A stretch of DNA of 14,601 bases from Verrucomicrobia bacterium UBA1211 (GTDB lineage Bacteria > Verrucomicrobiota > Kiritimatiellia > RFP12 > UBA1067), in assembly GCA_002309585.1 (NCBI GenBank), contig DBXN01000044.1:1799-16399 (forward strand), given 5' to 3'. The position numbers were made by a program, and so were the translations under genes. The notes under the pieces are model-generated. The model ran no database searches. It saw only the letters and a list, made by a program, of their open reading frames with translations, and was not told the origin of the DNA. Below, piece after piece: positions 1 to 5,768 of this stretch. Position 1 is the first letter of the stretch. The number at the start of each line of letters is the position of its first letter.

Positions 1-2339
1 TTGTAGTCGAAACCGATAATCGCCATATCCCCGTTGGGGCAGGAGACCAAGGTGTTGCCAGTCAGCTCCATATCGGCGATGCAGTTCCGGTTCCAGGAGT
101 TGCCGCCGGGGACATTGACCGAGCTGAACATCGCGCCGTTCCCGTCCGGGCCGGAACCCGCGATGAGGAAGTTGTACGGGGTCGTGGTATAATCCTCCAC
201 CTTGCCGGCCCAGTCGAAACCGGCCCCATCGGCGATCGTGATCTGGGCGTACGCCGGACCCCACGCGCCGTCAGCGACACCATTTTTGATCCAGCCCTCC
301 CGCACCAGTGTGCCGCCGGTGTAGGTCTGGCCCGCCGCCGCGCCGATGTAGGTTCCCGCGCCCTCCTTGATCAACGGGATCTCGCCCGTGAAACGGACTC
401 CCATATTGACCTCCGTCTCGCCCTCGCCGGCATACGCATGGATTTCCGCGCCGCCGACCGAGTCGGTGATCGTCCCCGATCCAGAGAGGCTACCGATCGT
501 CAACGTGTGGCCCGCGAGATCGACCGGCCCGTTGACCGGCGCAACCACCGCCTGGACCCCGATCGCATCGCCCGTCTGCGGACCGCCCTCGAAGGAGCCG
601 CTCCCGGCGTTTAACACATAGGTGCCGGTACAGCGCTCGTAGAGGCAACTGGTGCCGGCGCTTTCCACCGGCACATACTCGCGCACCAGCACATCGTCAT
701 CGTAGATCCGGCAGGCGTGGAACCGGATCGTCTTTTGACCGGCATGCTGATACATCGCCCCCTTCCGGTCCTGCGCGAAGAGGTAGAGGGAGCTGACGAG
801 CTGGAAGACCTGGGTGAGATCGCGGGCGTGATGCTCCGTACCGTCCACCTTCAGGACGCCCCGGTCATAATCAATCGTGTGGCGGCCATTCGGAACTGCC
901 GAACCTTTACCGCCGCCGTCGTTTCCGAACCCGGAATAGACATTCCCGACATCGTTACAGGCGGCGAAGGCGGTCTTGTTATACGCCTCGTCCCAGCAGC
1001 CGAACCAATACTCGGCCGAACCTTGCACCGTCACGTCCATCACGACACGGGTCCTCTCGTTGGGCAGGAAACCGGTGTCGATGTAGGCTCCCCTTGGCAC
1101 GTCCAAATAGGCCAACCCCAAGACCGGCGACCGCGCGGACCCGAGGCCACGCCAATCCGCATCCTGCACGAGCGAACAGTTCCCGATATGCAGTTCACGG
1201 AAGGTCAAGACCTGCCCCGGAGGGACATTGAAGTTCACCGGGCCGTCGACCATCACGATGGTATCGACATCCGGAGCCATGTCGCTGACCGCCACGCCGG
1301 CGCCGTTCGTGCAGGCCCAGTTCGCCGGATCGTTCACGTTCGCGAGATCACCCTTGCCGGTCCACCACGCCGTCAAACCCGTCGCCAACGCCACCGAACA
1401 GGCCGAAACAATCGGAACCGATTCGATGACTTGCGTGCCACTGTGCACCAGCACCTTGTCCGTCCCGGCCGACCGGAAGATGCGTTTCGAGACGGTATCG
1501 AAGAAAATCGTCTCTGGGGAGGAGGTGTCGCCGCAAAGTCCCGGCATAAACTCGGCGATCATCGCGCCGTCATTGCCGAAGAACCGCAGGAAATGCCATT
1601 CGGCGTGGCAATAGCGGTCCTGGTGCGGCGCACCTCCCCCGTTATTGGAACAGCCGAAGAAGATGCTGGTCGGATCCGTACCAAGCGATCCGGGCGTCAA
1701 ATCGGAAATCTGGGCTACCCCATCCACCGCCGCGACCTGGTTGATGATGGAAAGGGTATGGGGATTGGCGATGTCGGGCAGGGCAAACGACCCCACGTCG
1801 TTCCCCCGGTACCGGAGATAATAGAGCGAGAAGTTGGTGTCCCGGACACCGACCGTGAAATTGTCGCACCGGTTGGCGACCACCGACGACCAGTTGCGCG
1901 ACTGGGAACCGATCGGCCGGAAGCGGAGCTCCATTCCGTAGACTTCGGTACCGAGGAGGCCGGTGTCAATGTACTGGTTCGCGCCCATCTTCACCCACCC
2001 GTCGATCAGGCGGATATCCGAGGTGGCGAAGACCCGCATGACACTCCCGACCGGAATGCCGGATTTGTTGATCAGATAGGTCGCCTCTGCGGAGGAGGTT
2101 GTCCCCGCATAGGGAATACGGTTCTCCTCCGGCCAACGCGCAAAATCGGAACCGTGATCCATGGTATCCCACACGAGGTAAAGCTTCGAGGTATCATCCA
2201 ACACCCCTCCCGAAGCCTTCACGGCGACGTTACCGCCATCCAGCGAGATCGTCAGCGACCCCAAATCGGCGGCCATCGCGCATGCGCACCCGCACGCCAC
2301 ACTCACCACGTGAACCCAAAAGGATTTGAAACGTCTCAT
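1..2339 (-). CDS. Exported LamG-like/beta-strand-repeat protein, 3' part outside window
   Basis: An open frame of 779 codons runs without a stop from ATG 2339 to the left edge, so the C-terminus is missing. GAGGG at 2346-2350 lies 6 nt before the ATG. Residues 1-23 form a Sec signal peptide (MRRFK, a hydrophobic stretch, then AMA before ADLG). Two related modules follow, at about 110-290 and 408-583. Each opens with YIDTG (Y123 and Y419) and closes with a strand pattern like FFGNDGAMIAEF or IYDDDVLVREYVPV. This is the look of LamG/concanavalin-like sandwich domains. Between them is WWTGKGDLANVNDPANW (about residue 330). Residues about 620-685 contain GSGTI and LIKEGAGTYIG plus YTGGTLVREG, typical of autotransporter-associated beta-strand (PATR-like) repeats. 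A surface-exposed adhesion or glycan-binding role is inferred. The missing C-terminus would show whether it ends in an autotransporter barrel or a sorting signal. No enzyme motif is visible. Confidence 0.82.
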   Translation of the reverse strand, partial: MRRFKSFWVHVVSVACGCACAMAADLGSLTISLDGGNVAVKASGGVLDDTSKLYLVWDTMDHGSDFARWPEENRIPYAGTTSSAEATYLINKSGIPVGSVMRVFATSDIRLIDGWVKMGANQYIDTGLLGTEVYGMELRFRPIGSQSRNWSSVVANRCDNFTVGVRDTNFSLYYLRYRGNDVGSFALPDIANPHTLSIINQVAAVDGVAQISDLTPGSLGTDPTSIFFGCSNNGGGAPHQDRYCHAEWHFLRFFGNDGAMIAEFMPGLCGDTSSPETIFFDTVSKRIFRSAGTDKVLVHSGTQVIESVPIVSACSVALATGLTAWWTGKGDLANVNDPANWACTNGAGVAVSDMAPDVDTIVMVDGPVNFNVPPGQVLTFRELHIGNCSLVQDADWRGLGSARSPVLGLAYLDVPRGAYIDTGFLPNERTRVVMDVTVQGSAEYWFGCWDEAYNKTAFAACNDVGNVYSGFGNDGGGKGSAVPNGRHTIDYDRGVLKVDGTEHHARDLTQVFQLVSSLYLFAQDRKGAMYQHAGQKTIRFHACRIYDDDVLVREYVPVESAGTSCLYERCTGTYVLNAGSGSFEGGPQTGDAIGVQAVVAPVNGPVDLAGHTLTIGSLSGSGTITDSVGGAEIHAYAGEGETEVNMGVRFTGEIPLIKEGAGTYIGAAAGQTYTGGTLVREGWIKNGVADGAWGPAYAQITIADGAGFDWAGKVEDYTTTPYNFLIAGSGPDGNGAMFSSVNVPGGNSWNRNCIADMELTGNTLVSCPNGDMAIIGFDY

Positions 2340-2381
2340 TTTCCACCCTCTTCGAATAATGATTAAACCCACGATGATGTA

Positions 2382-2411
2382 AGTGTACCACTCCCTCTTC
2401 CTGCACCTCAA
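2382..2411 (-). promoter_or_regulatory. Sigma70-type promoter for the exported protein
   Basis: On the minus strand, TTGAGG (2406-2411) and TACACT (2382-2387) are separated by 18 bp, and TGG precedes the -10 as an extended -10. The expected start near 2375 gives a leader of about 36 nt before the ATG at 2339. Prediction by eye only. Confidence 0.4.
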
Positions 2412-2439
2412 GCCAAATATCGCGTTTTAACTTAACCGC

Positions 2440-2469
2440 TTGCATTTCCCCTCCCCTATCCCGTAAACT
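2440..2469 (+). promoter_or_regulatory. Candidate mnmE promoter
   Basis: TTGCAT (2440-2445) and TAAACT (2464-2469) are separated by 18 bp. Transcription from about 2476 would give a leader of roughly 245 nt that includes both REPIN-like hairpins. The -35 box lies 28 bp from that of the divergent gene, so the two promoters would be back to back. Confidence 0.4.
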
Positions 2470-2524
2470 TGCCGACGCAATTGGGCCAGATGGCCCGATG
2501 CCCGGCATTCCGGCTAGCGGTGTT

Positions 2525-2588
2525 GGTAGGACGCGCTCTCCGAACGCGCCGTGCGGGCAGGCGGCGGCCTCAGAGAGGCCGCCCTACC
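2525..2588 (+). repeat. REPIN-like double-hairpin repeat, copy 1
   Basis: The 64-bp unit is bounded by GGTAGG (2525-2530) and its inverse CCTACC (2583-2588). The right half is a perfect 9-bp stem, GGCGGCCTC/GAGGCCGCC, with a 3-nt loop (2563-2583). The left half is a weaker CGCG/CGCG hairpin around CTCTCCGAA. Read inward from both ends, each half starts GGTAGGRCG, which is the two-inverted-REPs layout of a REPIN. It sits in the mnmE leader, 99 bp before the second copy. Confidence 0.65.
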
Positions 2589-2623
2589 ATCCCAGGGACA
2601 GGAATTCGGGGAATGGGTGTCCC

Positions 2624-2688
2624 GGTAGGGCGAGCGCGTCGCGTATGCCGTGCAGGGCAGGTAGACGGTCTCGGAGAGGCCACCTGCC
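2624..2688 (+). repeat. REPIN-like double-hairpin repeat, copy 2
   Basis: This diverged copy of the unit at 2525-2588 starts GGTAGGGCG and shares the central CCGTGC(A/G)GGCAG and GGAGAGGCC blocks. Its right half folds as GGCAGGT/ACCTGCC (outer 7 bp) around GGTCTC/GAGGCC. It ends 17 nt before the mnmE Shine-Dalgarno, so folding could affect translation. Confidence 0.6.
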
Positions 2689-2705
2689 TATGGGAAACAA
2701 CAGGC

Positions 2706-2711
2706 AAGGAG
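2706..2711 (+). promoter_or_regulatory. mnmE ribosome binding site
   Basis: AAGGAG lies 9 nt before ATG 2721 and 6 nt before the in-frame GTG 2718. It rules out the longer upstream reading of the same frame from 2469. Confidence 0.7.
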
Positions 2712-2720
2712 AACGGTGTG

Positions 2721-4103
2721 ATGAAGGATGACGGGACGTTTCCGATCGCCGCGTTGGCGACCCCGCCCGGATTGGGGGGGATCGCCATTGTCAGGATTTC
2801 AGGCGACGGGGCTTTGGCGATCGGGGACAAGCTGGTTTCCGACCGTCTTCCTCGCGTCTCGGAACGCCCGGCAAACACCTTTTTTCACGCCACCGTCCTC
2901 CACCCCGAGACACGGGAACCGATCGATGACGCGATCTTCCTCATTTTCCGCGCCCCGCAGAGCTATACCGGCGAGGAGACGCTGGAGATCCAGGGGCATG
3001 GCGGCGGATGTGTCTCCAAACGCCTGCTGGAAGCGGTCCTCGCCGCCGGCGCCCGTCTGGCGGGGCCTGGCGAGTTCACCCAGCGCGCCTTCCTGAACGG
3101 ACGCATGGACCTGACCCAGGCCGAGGCGGTCTGCGACCTGATCCATGCCCGCAGCGAGCGGGCGGCGCGCCAGGCGCGGCTCCAGCTGGACGGTCTGCTG
3201 GGCCGCCAAATCGATGCCGTCTACGACCAGATCCTAACCGTCAGCGCGGATGTCGAACACCTCCTGGACTTCGATGAGGGCGAACTGCCCGAAACCTTCC
3301 TTGCCGACGCCGCCCGGCGGCTCGACGCCCCGTTGGAGACGGTCCGCCACCTGATCTTGACCCGACACGAGGGCCAGCTCCTCCGTGACGGCGCGTTGGT
3401 GGTGATCAGCGGGAAACCGAACGCCGGCAAGTCCTCGCTGATGAACACCCTGCTCCGCCAAAACCGGGCGATCGTCCATGCCCGCCCCGGCACAACCCGT
3501 GACGTGATCGAGGAGAGTTGCGTACTGGAGGGTATCCCGCTCCGGCTGGTGGACACCGCGGGGCTCCGCGAGACCGATGACGAGATCGAACGGGAGGGGA
3601 TCGCGCGCGCCAAAGCGTGGATGGGGCAGGCCGATCTCAACCTCCACCTGGTCGACCGCTCGGATCCCCACGGTCTGGCGGCACTGCCCCCTTTCCCCGA
3701 TCCCGCCAAAACGATCCTCGTTCTGACCAAGTGCGATCTGCCGTCCCGTCTCCCGGAAACGTTCTCCCTGCCGGAACAGCCCGCCGCCGTCGTAACGATC
3801 TCCACCCTGACCGGCGAAAACCTGCCGGCTCTTCAGACGGCGATCCGTGATGTATTGGGGCTCGCCCCGGGAGCGGCCGAGGCCACCCACCCGACCGTCT
3901 CCCTCCGCCATGCCGAAGCGTTACAGACAGTGCTTGAGGAGGGCGTGGCGGGCCAGGCTGATCTTACCCGTGGAGCGGAGGGAATGGTTCTTGCGGCGCT
4001 CCACCTGAAGAACGCCTGCGAGGCGCTCGGCCGCATCACCGGCCGCGTCTACTCCGATGATCTGCTCGACCGGATCTTCAGCCGCTTCTGTGTCGGAAAG
4101 TGA
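2721..4103 (+). CDS. mnmE: tRNA uridine-5-carboxymethylaminomethyl(34) synthesis GTPase MnmE
   Basis: MnmE, with MnmG, installs the (carboxymethyl)aminomethyl group at C5 of the wobble uridine in certain tRNAs; it is a cytosolic, potassium-dependent GTPase. The product is 460 aa, close to E. coli MnmE. Residues about 1-120 form the folate-binding domain (IAALATPPGLGGIAIVRISG). A helical domain follows (EAVCDLIHARSERAARQAR), with the GTPase domain inserted in it: G1 GKPNAGKSS (231-239), PGTTRD, G3 DTAG (278-281), and G4 as TKCD (336-339) in place of the usual NKxD. The C-terminus is the hallmark FCVGK (456-460), containing the catalytic cysteine. The start at ATG 2721 matches the family N-terminus; GTG 2718 is a close alternative. 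No mnmG or other usual partner lies next to it here. The tRNA-Leu(UAA) at 5477-5561 is of the class this enzyme modifies in E. coli, but they are not in one operon. Confidence 0.97.
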   Translation: MKDDGTFPIAALATPPGLGGIAIVRISGDGALAIGDKLVSDRLPRVSERPANTFFHATVLHPETREPIDDAIFLIFRAPQSYTGEETLEIQGHGGGCVSKRLLEAVLAAGARLAGPGEFTQRAFLNGRMDLTQAEAVCDLIHARSERAARQARLQLDGLLGRQIDAVYDQILTVSADVEHLLDFDEGELPETFLADAARRLDAPLETVRHLILTRHEGQLLRDGALVVISGKPNAGKSSLMNTLLRQNRAIVHARPGTTRDVIEESCVLEGIPLRLVDTAGLRETDDEIEREGIARAKAWMGQADLNLHLVDRSDPHGLAALPPFPDPAKTILVLTKCDLPSRLPETFSLPEQPAAVVTISTLTGENLPALQTAIRDVLGLAPGAAEATHPTVSLRHAEALQTVLEEGVAGQADLTRGAEGMVLAALHLKNACEALGRITGRVYSDDLLDRIFSRFCVGK

Positions 4104-4108
4104 AGAAT

Positions 4109-4154
4109 GTGACGGAGGGAAGGTTAAGAGATTAAACCTTAATTCCTCTGTTAC
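4109..4154 (+). terminator. Long hairpin behind mnmE, possible terminator
   Basis: GTGACGGAGG (4109-4118) can pair with CCTCTGTTAC (4145-4154) in RNA if G:U pairs are allowed, and AAGGTT pairs with AACCTT inside it. The hairpin starts 6 nt after the mnmE stop. Only a short T stretch follows immediately (GTTT, then TTTTT at 4170-4174), so a rho-independent terminator is possible but not typical. The inner part also matches the GGTTAA repeat family seen at 4377 and 10429. Confidence 0.35.
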
Positions 4155-4176
4155 GTTTCCCAGACAACGTTTTTAA

Positions 4177-4356
4177 TCTCGCGAAGAGGCGCAGAGACGC
4201 TGAGCGGAAAGGATTTGCGAGGGTTTGCTGAATGATTGCCGATTCACCCATTTGGTGAAGAATCGACAACTTCTTGTCTGTTCGCCAATATCGCCTGATC
4301 ATTCGAATAGTCTCTGTTTCCCGATACTTTCTCTGCCTCTCGGCGGCTCTGCGTGA
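4177..4356. repeat. About 180-bp element with inverted terminal repeats (MITE-like)
   Basis: The left end, starting TCTCGCGAAGAGGCGCAGAG at 4177, matches the reverse complement of the right end (TCTCACGCAGAGCCGCCGAG, read inward from 4356). In hand alignment about 22 of 29 positions agree. The interior holds a TTCACC/GGTGAA hairpin (about 4243-4259) and no credible gene. GGTTAA-type sequences flank it on both sides (4121 and 4378). Size and ends suit a non-autonomous mobile element, but no target duplication was identified. Confidence 0.5.
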
Positions 4357-4376
4357 GACCCCCAAGCGGGGAATCT

Positions 4377-4483
4377 AGGTTAAACGATTAAAAGGTTGAG
4401 GGGGGAACGGGGGAAGGGGAGTGACGGGTGACGAGAGAGAATGAAAAGATAAGGGAAAAGAGAAGAGGGAAGGGAAACGAGGC
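4377..4483 (+). repeat. GGTTAA repeat with polypurine tract, copy A
   Basis: GGTTAAACGATTAAAAGGTT leads into about 85 nt made almost only of purines on the plus strand (GGGGGGAACGGGGGAAGGGG and onward). The order of blocks, AAGGTTnAG, GGGGAACGGGGnAA, then GTGACG and ACGAGAG, recurs at 10429-10500. This is a dispersed intergenic repeat. The purine bias would allow triplex (H-DNA) formation. Confidence 0.55.
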
Positions 4484-4678
4484 GAATGGCAGTGTGAAAT
4501 ATCATAATGGCTTAATGTCACATTGCCATAATTTTGGATAGGTAGTTGTTTTTGTGTGTTATGCCGCTGCGTGAAACTGGCAGTCATTGGCCAGTTCGTC
4601 TGCGAATTGTTTCATTTCGCCCGACCGGGTGGTCGGATTCTGGGAATGTGAAAAAGTCAATCAACAGATTCTTCTACG
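4484..4678 (+). other. Gene-free stretch with three hairpins
   Basis: No gene is visible. Three inverted repeats are present. The first is GGCAGTGTGA / TCACATTGCC with a loop of about 20 nt (4487-4528) and one G:T pair. The second is a perfect AACTGGC/GCCAGTT stem with an 8-nt loop (4575-4596). The third is a perfect CCGACC/GGTCGG stem with a 4-nt loop (4621-4636). None has a clear T-run. They lie just upstream of the orphan gene at 4679 and could be its leader or more of the repeat cluster. Confidence 0.4.
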
Positions 4679-5170
4679 ATGAAAACACCATTCCCCCAAA
4701 AACGTTCCACACGCCTTGACCGGATCGTCACAATCGGCGCCTTACTCTATGTATTAGGGGTTGGCGTATTCATTCACTTGGATGCTCAAAAGAAGGAAGA
4801 ACGGCAGGCCTTGAGATATAAGGCGATCGAGATGACCTACCTGATCGGGAAAATCGTGGCACAAATTGAATCAATCGTTTCTCCCCTCGGTTACAGGTTG
4901 ACGAGCAAAGGGGTTAATGGGCTGTTTGCATTTAAAGGGAGGAAGAATTGGCATTATGAGCTGTCGCTGATAGCCACTCACCAATGGGAAATTGATATCC
5001 GGGAAACACCCTCAATGGAAATGGCATTGGAGTACCTTCCGTTTCTGGACAACAATTTTTCCGCAGTAGCGAACAAGAAGCGTTTGTTGAAAGAAAACCG
5101 GCTCTATCAATCGGGTACGAATGTTAGGCACTTCAATGCGACCGATTTGTTCACTCCTATGGCAAAGTAA
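4679..5170 (+). CDS. Small single-pass membrane protein, unknown function
   Basis: The 163-residue product is not recognised. A positively charged N-terminus (QKRSTRLDR) is followed by one membrane helix at about residues 16-34 (IVTIGALLYVLGVGVFIHL). A polar, charged region of about 125 residues follows, with helical character near 36-65 (QKKEERQALRYKAIEM). It has no cleavage site after the helix, so a membrane anchor with an extracytoplasmic domain is likely. No good Shine-Dalgarno precedes the ATG. Hand counting over 4681-5100 gives about 47% GC, well below its neighbours, and it stands alone among repeats, so recent transfer is possible. A leaderless or weakly expressed gene, or a false call, remains possible, but the protein sequence looks natural. 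Confidence 0.6.
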   Translation: MKTPFPQKRSTRLDRIVTIGALLYVLGVGVFIHLDAQKKEERQALRYKAIEMTYLIGKIVAQIESIVSPLGYRLTSKGVNGLFAFKGRKNWHYELSLIATHQWEIDIRETPSMEMALEYLPFLDNNFSAVANKKRLLKENRLYQSGTNVRHFNATDLFTPMAK

Positions 5171-5476
5171 CGCAATCTCAAGACACCCACCGGACGCAGG
5201 GAGGTCCATATTGCTCCCGAACTGCTTCATGAGATTGATCGTTGATGTAAAACAAGAGGAAATCAGTCAAAAAGTCAAGCCGCCTTTTGACGGCTAAAAA
5301 TGGACTTTTATAACCCATTTCTTTTCAATAGGTTAGTTTTTCAAAATCAGGTGGTAAAGATGTGGTAAATACGTGCGTTTTATTAGGGTATTTTGGGTAT
5401 TGTAGGGGATGTGCCAAGTTTCGGAAGTGGGAGAGTGAGGAAGGTGTAAACCGTTGATTTTTAGGGGTTTAAGAAG
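5171..5476. other. AT-rich gene-free stretch with a nested hairpin
   Basis: No gene is visible. At 5269-5309, AAAAGTC and GACTTTT (7 bp) enclose AGCCG/CGGCT around a CCTTTTGA loop. It could end transcripts from the gene at 4679, about 100 nt downstream of its stop, but the outer stem is AT-rich. The rest is low-complexity T- and G-rich sequence leading to the 3' end of the tRNA gene. Confidence 0.35.
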
Positions 5477-5561
5477 TGCCAGAGGAGGGGATCGAACCCT
5501 CACGCGGTTTAACCCGCTTCGGATTTTAAGTCCGATGTGTCTGCCATTTCACCACTCTGGC
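5477..5561 (-). tRNA. tRNA-Leu (anticodon UAA)
   Basis: The 85-nt class II tRNA folds fully. The acceptor stem is GCCAGAG/CTCTGGC with discriminator A. The D arm contains GAAATGGCAGACA. The anticodon stem is TCGGA/TCCGA around CTTAAAA, giving anticodon TAA. A long variable arm GCGGGTTAAACCGC is present. The T arm is GAGGG-TTCGATC-CCCTC. CCA is not encoded. It reads UUA codons and, after wobble modification, UUG. Confidence 0.95.
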
Positions 5562-5576
5562 AAAAAGAATGACGCT

Positions 5577-5605
5577 ATATTACGGATAAACCCGTCCAAG
5601 CGCAA
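5577..5605 (-). promoter_or_regulatory. Promoter of tRNA-Leu
   Basis: On the minus strand, TTGCGC (5600-5605) and TAATAT (5577-5582) are exactly 17 bp apart. The expected start near 5570 lies about 9 nt before the mature tRNA 5' end, a normal arrangement for a tRNA gene. Confidence 0.65.
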
Positions 5606-5713
5606 GCCCAATTGAAGAGGGGGCGCGGAGTTGTTTCGGTTGTTTTCCGATCCCCGTCGGCATGGGTGAAAAACACGGATGTACCCTAAAGCGCGGGCGG
5701 CGGGCTTTTAACC

Positions 5714-5743
5714 TTTCAATCCTCCTTCCGCTTCTGCTACACT
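5714..5743 (+). promoter_or_regulatory. Candidate promoter of the TIM-barrel glycosidase
   Basis: TACACT (5738-5743) is preceded by TGC, an extended -10. A weak TTTCAA (5714-5719) lies 18 bp upstream. Start would be near 5750, with a leader of about 19 nt that carries the AAAGG ribosome site. Confidence 0.4.
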
Positions 5744-5768
5744 ATCGCAAAAAAGAAAGGGTTTTAAT

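Noticed and set aside
717..2366. Long plus-strand open frame of 549 codons
   Set aside because: It is antisense to the minus-strand exported protein. Its product is rich in Arg, His, Pro and Ile without domains, while the opposite strand gives a signal peptide and repeated modules.
2483..2496. GGGCCA/TGGCCC inverted repeat as an operator
   Set aside because: A 6-bp stem with a 2-nt gap is short for this GC content, and nothing else supports a regulatory role.
2469..2720. 84-codon upstream extension of mnmE
   Set aside because: It runs through the REPIN-like repeats, is Arg/Gly-rich, and is absent from the MnmE family; AAGGAG supports the start at 2721.
4132..4365. Minus-strand open frame of 77 codons
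   Set aside because: It is contained almost wholly in the repeat element at 4177-4356, and its charged ends are translations of the GCAGAG-rich termini.
4375..4587. Minus-strand open frame of 70 codons
   Set aside because: Its product is Ser/Pro/Phe low complexity coming from the polypyrimidine strand of the repeat.
4109..4640. Possible CRISPR array in the repeat-rich region
   Set aside because: The repeats are few, unequal in length and spacing, partly inverted, and there are no cas genes.
5690..5710. AAAGC/GCTTT inverted repeat followed by TTTT as a terminator
   Set aside because: The stem is only 5 bp and there is no plus-strand gene close upstream to terminate.
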